Assembly (NCBI RefSeq): GCF_900109285.1
Contig: NZ_FNZQ01000006.1
Location: 62,001 to 126,000, forward strand
Origin: Jannaschia helgolandensis
GTDB lineage: Bacteria; Pseudomonadota; Alphaproteobacteria; Rhodobacterales; Rhodobacteraceae
Direction: 5' to 3'
DNA length: 64,000 nucleotides
Below are positions 7,239 through 16,063 of the stretch, piece by piece. The notes beneath the pieces are model-generated. The model saw nothing but the letters and a program-made list of their open reading frames with translations. It was not told where the DNA came from and searched no databases. Made by a program: the position numbers and the translations under genes. How positions within the stretch are numbered: position 1 is the first letter of the stretch; each line of letters opens with the position of its first letter.

Positions 7239-9380
7239 ATGACCAATCAGACAGCGCCCCTCGCACAGCAGCTCGCCGCCGTCCGCAAAGCAATCGAAGC
7301 CGAGCGTCCGACAAGCGCGCGCGCGCTTTTGCGGACCTTGACCAAATCCTCGCCCAATTCCGCCGAGGCATGGCTGCAACTGGCCCGATCCGAATCCATG
7401 CTCGAAAATGCGGGGGCAGCACGGCTGGCGTTCGAGCGATGTCTGACGCTGGCTCCGAAAGAACCAATCCTGTGGATGGAACTCGCGATCTCGGAATCGC
7501 GCCACGGTCAGGGAAATCAGATCTTGAAACGGGCCCGGAAGGCCGGGCTGCCGCAGGCTTTGCTGAAAATGTTGCAGACGGCGGCGAAGGGGCAGGGGGC
7601 CAAGGCGCAGGGCACCGGAGGTGCGACCAGGGCCGACCTTGCGGCATTGGGCAAGGCTGCGGCCGGGGGCAACCTGCGCGCGGTCGAAACCAGGGCCGCA
7701 CCTATCCTGAAAGCGCGGGCGGGGGCGGTGATCTGGGGAATCGTCGCGCAGGCCCGGGCCGATGCGGGCAAGTTCGCGTCCGCGGCCGAGGCGTTTCGGC
7801 AAGGTATCGTGCTGGAACCCTATGCCGTCGACCTGCGTCTGGGTCTCGTCCATTCGCTTGCCATGGAAACCGAAGTCGTGAAGGCCCTGGTCGAGGCGCG
7901 GCGGGCCGCACAGATCGCACCGCGTCTGACGTCTGCGCAACTGGTCTACGGACGGATCGTGCTTCAGGCCGGGTTGGCCGACAGGGCGATGGCCATCGCC
8001 GAGCAGACCCTGCGTGTCGATCCGAACAACGATGCCGTATTGGCGCTTGCCGCTGAAACGGCGATGCAGGTCGGGCGTCATCGCGATGCAATCGACTACG
8101 CGCGAAGGCATAGCAAAGCGTCGACCGAATACGATATTCTGCTGGCCCGTACGCTCAGCACCGATGGGCAGCTGGACGAATCGCTGGCGGTTTATGATGC
8201 CCTGATCGCCAGGCACCCGACCGATGCTGCGGCTTTGGCAGGGCGCGGACAATTACGCCAGACACTGGGCGACATGACCGCGGCGGAAGCGGACCTTCGC
8301 GCGGCAATGGCTGCCGACCCGACCGAGGGTTCCGCCGCGCGGGCCCTGGCCTATGGCACGAAACTTTCGGAGGACGATCCGGCGGTCATTGTAATGAAAG
8401 ATGTGCTTGCGCGCAAAGAGATCGGACCTCAGCTCCGCCGTCAGCTGGATTACGCGCTGGCCCGCGTATTGCAATCGTCGGACCCCGCTGCCGCCGCCGC
8501 GCATCTTGCATCCGCCAACGCCTCGATGTTGCGGACCTTTCCATACGACGTGCGGCAGTTGCGCGAGCGGCAGGAAACCAGCACCGACCGCGAATGGCCG
8601 ATCCTGCGCGCGGCGCTGGCGTCCGGTGTCCGCAGCACCTCCGAGGCCGCGCCGATCTTCGTCACCGGCCTGCCCCGGTCGGGCACTACGCTGGTCGAGG
8701 CGATTATCTCGGCCCACCCCATGGTAGCCGCCGGGGGTGAACTGGGCGTGGTCCGACGCAGTATCATGCCATTGGCCAGGCTTCTGGCGGAAGGCGGGAC
8801 CCCGACCGAGGCCGATCTTACGGCAGCAGGTGACGCTTATGCCGACGCGGCCTGTCACGCCGCCGGTCAGACGCCGGACGGTCACCACCTGACCGACAAG
8901 TCGATCTTCACCTTCATGGATATCGGCCTGATTCAGGCGATCCTGCCGCGTGCGAAGGTCGTCGTGGTAACGCGCGATCCGCGTGACATGGGGCTGTCGA
9001 TCTGGCGCAACCATTTCCGCGAAGGCACGCATCGCTACGCCGCAAGTCAGCCCGCAATCGCCGATCAGGTCGAGATGTTTCGCGATGCCATGAACATCTG
9101 GCAGAGAGACCTGCCGGACGCATATCATCGCATCGACTACGACGCCCTTCTGCAAAACCCTGAGGAGCAGGTGCGCGCGCTGCTGGAGTATCTCGACCTG
9201 GAGTGGAATGAGCGGGTGATGTCGTTCAACGAACATGCGGGCCGGGTCCAGACCCTCAGCTTCGCGCAGGTCCGACAGCCGCTCTACAAATCGTCCAGCG
9301 GCGGATGGAAGCGCAGCGCGGAGGAAATCGCCGAACTGATCGCTGCACTGGATGCAAAAGGGCTGCTGCCGCCTGACTGA
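7239..9380 (+). CDS. TPR-repeat sulfotransferase family protein
   Basis: About 713 residues. The N-terminal 440 residues are consecutive helical TPR units (for example AWLQLARSESMLENAGAARLAFERCLTLAP near the start), and the C-terminal 240 residues are a Sulfotransfer_1/3-type domain with the PAPS 5'-phosphosulfate loop VTGLPRSGTTLVEA near residue 478 and the 3'-phosphate region VVVTRDPRDMGLSIWRNHF near residue 580. The predicted reaction is transfer of sulfate from PAPS to a sugar, lipid or peptide acceptor, the TPR part providing acceptor binding. PAPS could come from the APS kinase encoded at 18-19.8 kb. The start is uncertain: an in-frame ATG at 7224 and one at 7200 also exist; MTNQTAPLAQQL at 7239 fits homologues best. 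Confidence 0.85.
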   Translation: MTNQTAPLAQQLAAVRKAIEAERPTSARALLRTLTKSSPNSAEAWLQLARSESMLENAGAARLAFERCLTLAPKEPILWMELAISESRHGQGNQILKRARKAGLPQALLKMLQTAAKGQGAKAQGTGGATRADLAALGKAAAGGNLRAVETRAAPILKARAGAVIWGIVAQARADAGKFASAAEAFRQGIVLEPYAVDLRLGLVHSLAMETEVVKALVEARRAAQIAPRLTSAQLVYGRIVLQAGLADRAMAIAEQTLRVDPNNDAVLALAAETAMQVGRHRDAIDYARRHSKASTEYDILLARTLSTDGQLDESLAVYDALIARHPTDAAALAGRGQLRQTLGDMTAAEADLRAAMAADPTEGSAARALAYGTKLSEDDPAVIVMKDVLARKEIGPQLRRQLDYALARVLQSSDPAAAAAHLASANASMLRTFPYDVRQLRERQETSTDREWPILRAALASGVRSTSEAAPIFVTGLPRSGTTLVEAIISAHPMVAAGGELGVVRRSIMPLARLLAEGGTPTEADLTAAGDAYADAACHAAGQTPDGHHLTDKSIFTFMDIGLIQAILPRAKVVVVTRDPRDMGLSIWRNHFREGTHRYAASQPAIADQVEMFRDAMNIWQRDLPDAYHRIDYDALLQNPEEQVRALLEYLDLEWNERVMSFNEHAGRVQTLSFAQVRQPLYKSSSGGWKRSAEEIAELIAALDAKGLLPPD

Positions 9381-9401
9381 CCTGCGGGCCCCAGGTGCGG
9401 G

Positions 9402-10154
9402 TCAGTCGACGGTGGCGATATCTTCGATGGCATCGGTCAGCGTCAGGTCCGGGTTGAATTTCCCATTGCGGAGAAACGTCAGGATCTGCCCGATTACAAT
9501 TGGCTGATTCATCATGAAGGTATGCGTCACCGACATTTCGATGTGATCGTCCATTCCGGCCACACGGGTGGAGGCGACGGAGACCTTGCCATCGTCCGGG
9601 CCGGGCAGGAGCGATGACCACAGCGGGTTCAGGCTGCGCGTGCCCGCGATCACCCCGACACCGGGCCAGACCGGACCCAACCGCGTCGGCAGACCATCTG
9701 TGCCCAGTTGCATCCCCGAAGGGCCGTTGATCCATTCGAAGGCGGCGACCTTGCCCATGCGGTCCACGATTTCGGAGCCCTGGTTCGGCGGTGCCAGCAT
9801 CACGGTGCGTCCCATTCGCGGCAAATCGTTTTCGGCCATCCATGCCCGGAGCAGAATGCCGCCCATTGAATGGGTAACGAAGTTTATAAGCGGACTTGTT
9901 CCACAGCTTCGTATGGCGGAGGGCAGGGTCTCAGCGGCCAGCGTCTCGACCGTGCCCGACGTGCTGTCATAGTCGCTGTTCACCACGCGGTATCCCTGCG
10001 CAAGCAGCGTCTCCTCCAGCACCAAAAGGGAGGCATCGGTGCGCGCAAGCCCATGCAGCAGAACGACACAATCCGGCACCCGTCCGGAGATGCTGTCCGA
10101 TTGGGCCAGCACGGGCGCCGCAAGGGCGACCAGGAGGAGGGCGAGCCGTATCAC
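9402..10154 (-). CDS. Secreted alpha/beta-hydrolase (lipase/esterase-like)
   Basis: A 250-residue protein with an N-terminal signal peptide (hydrophobic LALLLVALAAPVLAQ) and a lipase-like alpha/beta-hydrolase core: oxyanion region VVLLHGLARTD near residue 32, and nucleophile elbow VTHSMGGILLRA near residue 93 (T-H-S-M-G instead of the textbook G-x-S-x-G). The start codon is GTG, not ATG. Predicted to act in the periplasm or outside the cell on ester substrates; the exact substrate cannot be read from sequence. It is convergent with the sulfotransferase gene, with only 21 bases between them, and its 5' end abuts a decayed NUDIX gene. Confidence 0.82.
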   Translation of the reverse strand: MIRLALLLVALAAPVLAQSDSISGRVPDCVVLLHGLARTDASLLVLEETLLAQGYRVVNSDYDSTSGTVETLAAETLPSAIRSCGTSPLINFVTHSMGGILLRAWMAENDLPRMGRTVMLAPPNQGSEIVDRMGKVAAFEWINGPSGMQLGTDGLPTRLGPVWPGVGVIAGTRSLNPLWSSLLPGPDDGKVSVASTRVAGMDDHIEMSVTHTFMMNQPIVIGQILTFLRNGKFNPDLTLTDAIEDIATVD

Positions 10155-10185
10155 TCCCGTTATCTAGTATCGAGCTGAACCGCAC

Positions 10186-10504
10186 ACCAGTCTGCCCGTC
10201 AACCTGCGCCGCGAGGTTCAGGAGGAGGCGGGTCTGAAGATCCATGTCGACGCGCCCTGCCTGATCAACGAATATCACTCGCGCGCGCGATTTTCATCAG
10301 GTCGAAGTATTTTTCCGCTGTCATCTTGCCAGCGGGGAACTCCGCGACGACTGTCACGACCCCGAAGGTGTGGTGACGCGCCGCCGCTGGGTCAGCCGCG
10401 ATCAGATGACGGGGTTGTCCTTCCGGCCCGCCGCGCTGCCCAGTGTGGCATGGGCCGACCCCGATGCGCCCGCCTATGACCCTCTGGAGCCTTTGCATGA
10501 ATAG
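10186..10504 (+). pseudogene. Decayed NUDIX hydrolase gene
   Basis: Reading from 10192 gives a piece of a NUDIX protein containing the second half of the Nudix box (LRREVQEEAGL), then at a CG-repeat run near 10278-10288 the frame must shift to continue as DFHQVEVFFRCHL...RRWVSRDQM...SFRPAALP and a normal stop at 10502-10504. The first half of the box with its glycine loop is missing, and an in-frame TAG lies at 10165, so there is no usable start. This is therefore a relic with a lost 5' end and at least one frameshift. Its last 31 bases overlap the convergent 3' end of the EamA gene. Confidence 0.75.
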
Positions 10505-11346
10505 CGCGAGCCCGTGGATTTCGCCCCGGTCCGGATTGTCGCCAATCCGATCCCCGCCAGCACCAGTCCGCCTGCCGCCAATGCCCGCGCGCCCGGCACC
10601 TCGCCCAGCAGGATCGCGCCAGCCAACGTGGCGATGACCGGCACGATCAACTGTGCCACGCCCGCCGTCGCCACGCCCATCTGCGGCAGCACCCGAAACA
10701 ACATGGCGTAGCCGATGCCCGACGCGATGCCGCCCGACAGCGCCGCCATCGCCGCCCCGAACGGTGTCACCGCCGCGCCCCACCACATCGGGGCGGCAAG
10801 GGCGAACAAGGCCGTGGCGATCAGGAAATTCCCTGCGCTGCCGGCCAGCGGTCGCGGCTCGAACTTTCCGGCGAAGGAATAGGCAGCCCAGGCAAGTCCG
10901 GCGACGATCATTAGGCCTGCGTCCATTGGGTCAGTCCGCACCGTGCCGCCCGGCAGAAGCAGCCAGACCAGCCCGGCCAGCGCCAGCCCCATACCGGCCA
11001 GTCTGACCGGGCCGCTGCGTTCGCCCCGCGCCAGAGACAGAGCGAAGAGACCGATTTGCACGGTGGCGAACAGGATCAGTGCACCAATTCCTGCATCCAG
11101 CGTGCGATAGGCCAGCGAAAACCCCAGCAGATAGACTACCAGTGCGATCGCCGCGCCCCACCGCCGCACGCCGGTCACGGTTATCCCGCGCCGTGCGGCC
11201 AGGGCCGCCAGCACGACAGCACCCGCCGCGACCCGGATCGCGGCAAAGGCCAGCGGATCGGTCCCGTCGACTACGCCCGCACGGGTCAGTAGCGAGTTGG
11301 CAGCCAGAAAACACAGGGCAAGCGCGGTGAGGAGGACGAGGGGCAT
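10474..11346 (-). CDS. EamA/DMT-superfamily transporter
   Basis: A 290-residue membrane protein with about ten hydrophobic segments arranged as two EamA repeats (residues 1-135 and 145-275), as in RhtA/YdcZ-type metabolite exporters. The substrate is unknown; amino acids or other metabolites are usual. The chosen start MPLVLLTALAL has AAGG four bases upstream; a longer in-frame ATG at 11487 adds a charged, non-membrane N-terminus that overlaps the DUF2161 gene. The C-terminal 18 residues (TGAKSTGSRYSCKGS...) are polar and lie over the end of the NUDIX relic, so the natural C-terminus may have been altered when that relic formed. Confidence 0.85.
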   Translation of the reverse strand: MPLVLLTALALCFLAANSLLTRAGVVDGTDPLAFAAIRVAAGAVVLAALAARRGITVTGVRRWGAAIALVVYLLGFSLAYRTLDAGIGALILFATVQIGLFALSLARGERSGPVRLAGMGLALAGLVWLLLPGGTVRTDPMDAGLMIVAGLAWAAYSFAGKFEPRPLAGSAGNFLIATALFALAAPMWWGAAVTPFGAAMAALSGGIASGIGYAMLFRVLPQMGVATAGVAQLIVPVIATLAGAILLGEVPGARALAAGGLVLAGIGLATIRTGAKSTGSRYSCKGSRGS

Positions 11347-11413
11347 GGGGCCTTGGTGCGGCGCGGCGGGGCGAAAGTCGAGGGTCCGCTGTGCCCGCTC
11401 CCCGCACGGCCGG

Positions 11414-12124
11414 TTATTGATTGTCCGCGGCAATTCCGTCGCCTTCGCTGGCCGTGACGGACGGGTGGGCGGTGCGACGTCCCGCATCGCTCAGACTGTA
11501 AACCCCGACCGATATCTTCATGAACCATCCGTAGTGGTCATCGCGCATGATCGCCGTCGCCCGCCCCACGCCGGTGGCGTCCTTTACGTCCCGTCCCCGA
11601 CACGCCCCGTGCGCAGCCAAATATGCTGCCACCAACATCGCATCCTGCCGATAGGCCGTCACCAGCCCCACCCGCGTTGCGCCGCCATCGTTCGGGTCGC
11701 CGCGCCGTGTTGCGAATTCGCGCAGCAGGCGTTCCTTGGGCTTTTTCGACAGGCGCGGCCGGAACGGCCCAGGATCGCAATGCACCGTCACCAGCCCGTC
11801 ACGCAGCCGCACCGTCAGAACGCCCAGACCCAGCCGCCGGGCCAGCTTGAGATTGGCTTTCAACGCCGTCCAACCCCGTCGTCCTGCCACATCGGGAACG
11901 GCCAGATAGACATGCGGTGTGACGGCCTGCCGGTCGATCCCCTGATGGATCAGGGCAAGGCTGAAAGCGGTCTTCAGCTCCACGATCACGGGTGGCTCGT
12001 CTTCGCGCAGCGCCATGACGTCTGCGGGCCCGATCTCGGCCTTTACGGTATAGCCCTGATCTTCCAGAAACACCTTTACGGGGGCGTAGAGATCGGTTTC
12101 GCGCATGGGGTCTCTGGCGGGCAT
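11414..12124 (-). CDS. DUF2161 family, PD-(D/E)XK-type nuclease-like protein
   Basis: A 236-residue protein of DUF2161, a family assigned to the PD-(D/E)XK phosphodiesterase superfamily. The probable active-site region is DVMALRE...PVIVELKTAFS near residues 35-55, where Asp, Glu and Lys fit the superfamily pattern, and a C-terminal winged-helix-like part follows (DATGVGRATAIMRDDHYGWF). No partner methylase is nearby, so it is not an obvious restriction system. The ATG overlaps the stop of the upstream gene by one base (TAATG), favouring coupled translation; an ATG six codons later (12106, MRETDLY) is an equally good start by homology. Confidence 0.78.
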   Translation of the reverse strand: MPARDPMRETDLYAPVKVFLEDQGYTVKAEIGPADVMALREDEPPVIVELKTAFSLALIHQGIDRQAVTPHVYLAVPDVAGRRGWTALKANLKLARRLGLGVLTVRLRDGLVTVHCDPGPFRPRLSKKPKERLLREFATRRGDPNDGGATRVGLVTAYRQDAMLVAAYLAAHGACRGRDVKDATGVGRATAIMRDDHYGWFMKISVGVYSLSDAGRRTAHPSVTASEGDGIAADNQ

Positions 12125-12783
12125 TACGATGGCAGAGCCATCTTGCCGCCTGCCAGGGTTGGATGTGCTGCGAGGCGGGCGACCGTGGCCGACAGAAGCG
12201 TGCCGAAAGTTGCGGGAGCGGTGGGTCGGTAGATGCGGGCTTCGAGAGTGATCTCGCGTGCGGGGGGATAGGTCGCATTCAGTCCGCAGAAAACCCAATC
12301 CTTACCGCGCCGGTTCCAGGTCGCAAAACAGACGGTCAGGAATGCCGGAGCCACACCCTCCGGCATATAAAGGTATTGAACGATGGGTCGGGTGTCCCCC
12401 GGGCTCACTTCTGCACGCAAGGCCGGTTGCCGAAAGTATTCCGGCACGAGATTCCGGCTGCCCAAACGTTTCGGAGTTTCTTCTGGTCCAAACGGATATG
12501 CCGGATTGCTCGGGCGCTGGCTGATGGAGAGTACACTGCCCTGAGCTCCGGGCAACAGGTCTGACAGGACGATGTTCTGAATCGACCTGATCGAACTCAG
12601 CGGCAGGAAGCCGTTTATTCGCCCGGCGTTGCGGGGCGGCTCGCCCAGAAGGAACGTCCGCGACCCGATCGCGACCGTGAAATCTTCGCTGTCGGCTGCT
12701 TCCTGCGCGGCAGCAGGGGAAACCAAGGCGAGAACGTTCATGACTATCGCAAGCGGTAGCGTCGCACAGTGACGGAAAAGCAT
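12124..12783 (-). CDS. Secreted protein of unknown function
   Basis: I do not recognise this 219-residue protein. It has a clear signal peptide (MLFRHCATLPLAIVMNVLALVSPAAAQ) with a predicted cleavage after AAA-Q, then a soluble domain with one Cys pair (CFATW and FCGLN near residues 170-185) that could form a disulfide in the periplasm. A GAGGT sequence lies six bases before the ATG. It is the first gene of a pair with the DUF2161 gene, whose ATG overlaps its stop. The long in-frame region upstream of this ATG reads antisense to ppaC and is not coding. Confidence 0.72.
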   Translation of the reverse strand: MLFRHCATLPLAIVMNVLALVSPAAAQEAADSEDFTVAIGSRTFLLGEPPRNAGRINGFLPLSSIRSIQNIVLSDLLPGAQGSVLSISQRPSNPAYPFGPEETPKRLGSRNLVPEYFRQPALRAEVSPGDTRPIVQYLYMPEGVAPAFLTVCFATWNRRGKDWVFCGLNATYPPAREITLEARIYRPTAPATFGTLLSATVARLAAHPTLAGGKMALPS

Positions 12784-12946
12784 GAATGACCTCGAACAGG
12801 GGAAGGGCGTACGTGCCGGACCGCTATAGCACCCGAACGCGCTTTCGCCACTCCCGGCGGTCGGCCCCCCGTGACAATCGGAGCGGCGCAGGTTATGGCC
12901 CCGCCCGACCCTGATCGTACACCGATTTTCAGCACGGACCCCCGCA

Positions 12947-13867
12947 ATGACCACCCTTGTCTTCGGCCACAAATCCCCCGACACCGATTCCACCGGCAGC
13001 CCGATCGCATGGGCATGGTACCTTTCGGAGTTCATCGGCATCGAGGCGACGCCCGTCCTGCTGGGCGAGCCGAACACCGAAGCCCTGTGGATGCTGAAGA
13101 AATGGGATCTGCCCAAACCGCGCATCATCATGGATGTCGAGGCCGGCCAACCTGTGGTCATCGTCGACACCAATAATCCGGCGGAATTACCTGCGGGCAT
13201 CAATGCCGCCGATATCCGCGCCATCATCGACCATCACAAGCTGGTCGGCGGTCTGGAAACAGTGGGCCCAATCGACATCACCATCCGTCCGTTGGCCTGC
13301 ACGGCGACAATCATGGCGGATCTTATGGGCAGCGCGCTGTCAACGGCGCCCGACGGAATCAAGGGTGCGATGCTGACCTGTATCCTGTCGGATACACTGG
13401 CCTTCCGCTCGCCCACCACAACTGACCATGACCGGGTCTTGGCCGAGCGTCTGGCGGCTGACCTGTCGGTCGATATCCCGGCTTATGCGTCCGAAATGTT
13501 CGCCGCGAAATCCGACGTGTCAGCGTTCTCTGAAGCCGAGCTTCTGCGCATGGACAGCAAGGAATATGAAGTCGAGGGCACCAAATTCCGCGTCTCCGTC
13601 CTGGAAACCACTTCGCCCGAGGCGATCTTGTCGCGCAAGGACGCGCTGATGGCGGCGATGCCACAGGTGGCCAGGGAGGATGACGTGACGCAGGTTTTGC
13701 TGTTCGTGGTCGATATCCTGGCCGAACAGGCGACGCTACTTGTGCCCGATACCCTGACCAAAGCAGTGGCCGAAGCCAGCTTCGGAGTGTCTGTCAACGG
13801 CGACAGCGTGGTTCTGCCTGGCGTGATGAGCCGTAAGAAACAGATTATTCCGGCGCTCAAGCTCTGA
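12947..13867 (+). CDS. ppaC: Manganese-dependent inorganic pyrophosphatase (family II)
   Basis: Hydrolyses pyrophosphate to phosphate in the cytoplasm, pulling biosynthetic reactions forward. The 306-residue protein has the DHH/DHHA2 architecture of family II PPases: H8, D12 and D14 in GHKSPDTDS, D74 in VDTNN, and the DHHK motif at residues 95-98 bind the Mn pair, and SRKKQ near the C-terminus contacts phosphate. No CBS domains are present, so it is the short non-regulated form. It is monocistronic, divergent from the secreted unknown and convergent with the formate/nitrite-type channel gene, with a hairpin just after its stop. Confidence 0.95.
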   Translation: MTTLVFGHKSPDTDSTGSPIAWAWYLSEFIGIEATPVLLGEPNTEALWMLKKWDLPKPRIIMDVEAGQPVVIVDTNNPAELPAGINAADIRAIIDHHKLVGGLETVGPIDITIRPLACTATIMADLMGSALSTAPDGIKGAMLTCILSDTLAFRSPTTTDHDRVLAERLAADLSVDIPAYASEMFAAKSDVSAFSEAELLRMDSKEYEVEGTKFRVSVLETTSPEAILSRKDALMAAMPQVAREDDVTQVLLFVVDILAEQATLLVPDTLTKAVAEASFGVSVNGDSVVLPGVMSRKKQIIPALKL

Positions 13868-13893
13868 CGGTTCAAGCTCTTTCATGATGACAG

Positions 13894-13926
13894 GAACGAG
13901 AAATGACCCGTTTTCTTGTTCTTTTT
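13894..13926 (+). terminator. Hairpin after ppaC with T-run
   Basis: A 10-bp stem GAACGAGAAA / TTTCTTGTTC (one G-T wobble) with an 8-base loop starts 27 bases after the ppaC stop and is followed by CTTTTT. The stem is AT-rich, so it is weaker than a standard terminator, but the location between convergent genes supports the call. Confidence 0.5.
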
Positions 13927-13940
13927 GAACGGTTCGCTTC

Positions 13941-14846
13941 TCAGATTTCGTTCTGAATCTGTCCATAAGCCAGCATGGCAAACAGACCCGTGCCGCCTAG
14001 AATATTGCCGATCAACATCGGCAGGATATGCTTGCTGAAAGCCGTGAGAATTCCCAGTTCTCCGCTGACCACCAGCGTGAAAATTTCGTTCGATCCAGCG
14101 ACGACATGGGTGAAATCTCCGGCCGCGATCAGCCAGGTGAACATGATGATCAAGAACAGCTCCGTCCTTTTGGCCGAAGGCAGCATCCAGACCAACGCAG
14201 CAATGAAGAACCCTGACGGAATGCCACGAAGCAAAGTTTCCGATGGCGACATCGATGCAAGGTGACGCGAAATCTCGAGTATTGCGTTCAGGGTTTCTGG
14301 CGTCAGGATGCCACCATGCACCGCAAGACCCGCCGTTATGAATGTGCCAAGCATGTTGGCGACGAAAACGATGCTCCATAGCCGGGCGACGTTGTAGAAA
14401 CCGTCACGCGACGGCTTCGCCAAAATCGGCAGGACGACCGTGATCGTGTTTTCCGTAAACAATTGCAGACGGGACAGGATGACCACGACGAAACCGAACG
14501 TATAGCCGAAACTCTGGACCAGTGTCAGATACGGATAGTCAGGTCCAAGGCCGGCCCGGATGACGCCTACCATCAGAACCGATGTGCTGATACCCAGACC
14601 GGCAGCCAGGCCCGACCACCAGAGCGATGTCTTGGAGCGATGGAGTTCTTCCTCACCTTCGCGCAGAATGATCGAATAGACCGACAGTGCCGACAGCCTG
14701 GCATGATTTCCGACGATCTGTCGTTCTTCCCGGGTCAAGGCCTTTTCGGTGGCGGTCGGCGTCTTTTCCCGCACTTCGCGTTCGCGAACCCTGGCTTCGG
14801 TTTCGGCCTCAGCCTCAGCCTGTATTTCTTCCGCCCGGTCCTGCAT
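13941..14846 (-). CDS. Formate/nitrite transporter (FNT) family protein with cytoplasmic N-terminal extension
   Basis: A 301-residue membrane protein of the FNT family, YfdC-like subgroup. About six transmembrane segments follow a charged, Glu/Arg-rich N-terminal extension of roughly 65 residues. Family blocks include GYTFGFVVVILSRLQLFTENT near residue 115 and WLIAAGDFTHVVAGS near residue 240, which matches the pore-histidine region. FNT proteins form pentameric channels for formate, nitrite or related small anions; the anion here is not known. GGGGA lies five bases before the ATG. No formate dehydrogenase or nitrite reductase gene is nearby. Confidence 0.85.
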   Translation of the reverse strand: MQDRAEEIQAEAEAETEARVREREVREKTPTATEKALTREERQIVGNHARLSALSVYSIILREGEEELHRSKTSLWWSGLAAGLGISTSVLMVGVIRAGLGPDYPYLTLVQSFGYTFGFVVVILSRLQLFTENTITVVLPILAKPSRDGFYNVARLWSIVFVANMLGTFITAGLAVHGGILTPETLNAILEISRHLASMSPSETLLRGIPSGFFIAALVWMLPSAKRTELFLIIMFTWLIAAGDFTHVVAGSNEIFTLVVSGELGILTAFSKHILPMLIGNILGGTGLFAMLAYGQIQNEI

Positions 14847-14910
14847 GTTCGTCCCCTGTTTTCCTAGGTCCGAGATGGGGCAACCGGATACGAAGTCCAG
14901 CCAGCCTAAA

Positions 14911-15306
14911 TCAGGGCCGTCGCGCCACCATGTCGATTTCTACCAGCGCCCCGACGGCAAGTCCGGTTACACCGATGCAGGTCCGAGCAGGCAGTTTTCC
15001 TTCGGAGAAATAGGACTGATACATCTGGTTCATGGCGGCGTAGTCCCGCTTGAACTCGGTCAGATAGATCCGCGCCTGCGCGACATTCTCCAACCCCAGG
15101 CCCATCCCCGACAACACGATCTTCAGATTATCCATCACCCGCGCCGTTTGCGCCGTTACACCGTCGGGCAAGGCGCGTTCCGGCTCGCTTGGCCAGGTCG
15201 GCATCTGGCCGGTCAGAAATACCCAGCCGTCGATTTCCGAGCAGTGCGAAAAGGTTGCAACCGGCTGAGGCGCGCCGTCGATCATGTGGAAAGTTGGAAG
15301 GGGCAT
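14911..15306 (-). CDS. RidA/YjgF family protein
   Basis: A 131-residue Rid-family protein. Canonical RidA hydrolyses reactive enamine/imine intermediates released by PLP enzymes. Here the family blocks are VFLTGQMPT near residue 30, a TARVMDNLKIVLSGMGLGLENVAQARIYLTE run, and ARTCIGVTGLAVGALVEIDMVA, which keeps the substrate-binding arginine (R108 region of RidA). No clear ribosome-binding site is visible before the ATG. It lies between the FNT gene and the Lrp-type regulator on the same strand, but gaps of 64 and 94 bases leave operon membership open. Confidence 0.88.
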   Translation of the reverse strand: MPLPTFHMIDGAPQPVATFSHCSEIDGWVFLTGQMPTWPSEPERALPDGVTAQTARVMDNLKIVLSGMGLGLENVAQARIYLTEFKRDYAAMNQMYQSYFSEGKLPARTCIGVTGLAVGALVEIDMVARRP

Positions 15307-15400
15307 AGAAACTCAGTTCAGTTTTGACGGGATTGAGAAAGGATGCACCATAAGGGCCGCACCCAATGGGACATATCCTCTGATTTGCGAACCACCCTTC

Positions 15401-15901
15401 TCAAGCCTCCCGGCCCAGTCGCTCCTCGAGGACCTCGAACGGCACACCCGGCAGATCCTTGGCGCCCCGGATCACCAGCGATGTCTTCACCGACGCCACG
15501 TTTTCCGCCGCCGTCAGCGATCCGGTCAGGAACGACTGGAATGTCGACAGGTCGGGGGCCACGCATTTCAGAATGAAGTCGGTCTCGCCGTTCAGCATGT
15601 GGCACTCCCGGACCAGCGGCCAGTCGCGACACAGCGCCTCGAACGCAGACAAGTCGACTTCGGCCTGACGGACCAGCGACACCATCGCGAAGACCTGGAC
15701 CTCGAACCCCAACTGTCGGGCATCGACGTCGGCATGATAGCCCTTGATCAACCCGGCTTCCTCCAGCGCGCGGACACGGCGCAGGCAAGGTGGGGCACTG
15801 ATGCCGACGCGGCGCGCCAGTTCGACATTGGTCATGCGACCGTCAGCCTGCAATTCCGATAGAATCTGGCGGTCGATGGGGTCGAGTTTGGCGGGGGGCA
15901 T
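15401..15901 (-). CDS. Lrp/AsnC-family transcriptional regulator
   Basis: A 166-residue protein with an N-terminal winged HTH (residues 6-60; ELARRVGISAPPCLRRVRALEEAGLI is the recognition region) and a C-terminal RAM ligand-binding domain (residues 75-150). Lrp/AsnC regulators sense amino acids and often repress their own gene. I use the ATG that gives MPPAKLDPIDRQ; longer in-frame reading upstream is antisense to the folate cyclo-ligase gene. The 162-base region to the divergent cyclo-ligase gene holds a perfect inverted repeat that is a good candidate for its operator. An Lrp-type gene next to trxB is a common arrangement in Rhodobacteraceae. Confidence 0.92.
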   Translation of the reverse strand: MPPAKLDPIDRQILSELQADGRMTNVELARRVGISAPPCLRRVRALEEAGLIKGYHADVDARQLGFEVQVFAMVSLVRQAEVDLSAFEALCRDWPLVRECHMLNGETDFILKCVAPDLSTFQSFLTGSLTAAENVASVKTSLVIRGAKDLPGVPFEVLEERLGREA

Positions 15902-15950
15902 ATTGATCCTGTCTCTGAGTTGGCGGATGTGTCTCACAGCAAAGGGCTCT

Positions 15951-15975
15951 GCGCAACAATATTTCAATGTTGCGC
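15951..15975. promoter_or_regulatory. Candidate Lrp-type operator (GCGCAACA-N9-TGTTGCGC)
   Basis: A perfect 8-bp inverted repeat with a 9-base A/T-rich centre (ATATTTCAA) lies 50 bases upstream of the regulator start and about 90 bases before the divergent cyclo-ligase gene. A further related half-site (AAGATTGCG) follows at 15976. The symmetry, AT-rich centre and position between divergent genes fit autoregulation by the adjacent Lrp/AsnC protein; binding itself is inference. Confidence 0.6.
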
Positions 15976-16063
15976 AAGATTGCGTCGCGGAAGATGGAGT
16001 GAAGGAGGGACATCTTGACCCCTTCGGCCGATGCACAGAACCAGATATACCGGGAGGTCCGAG

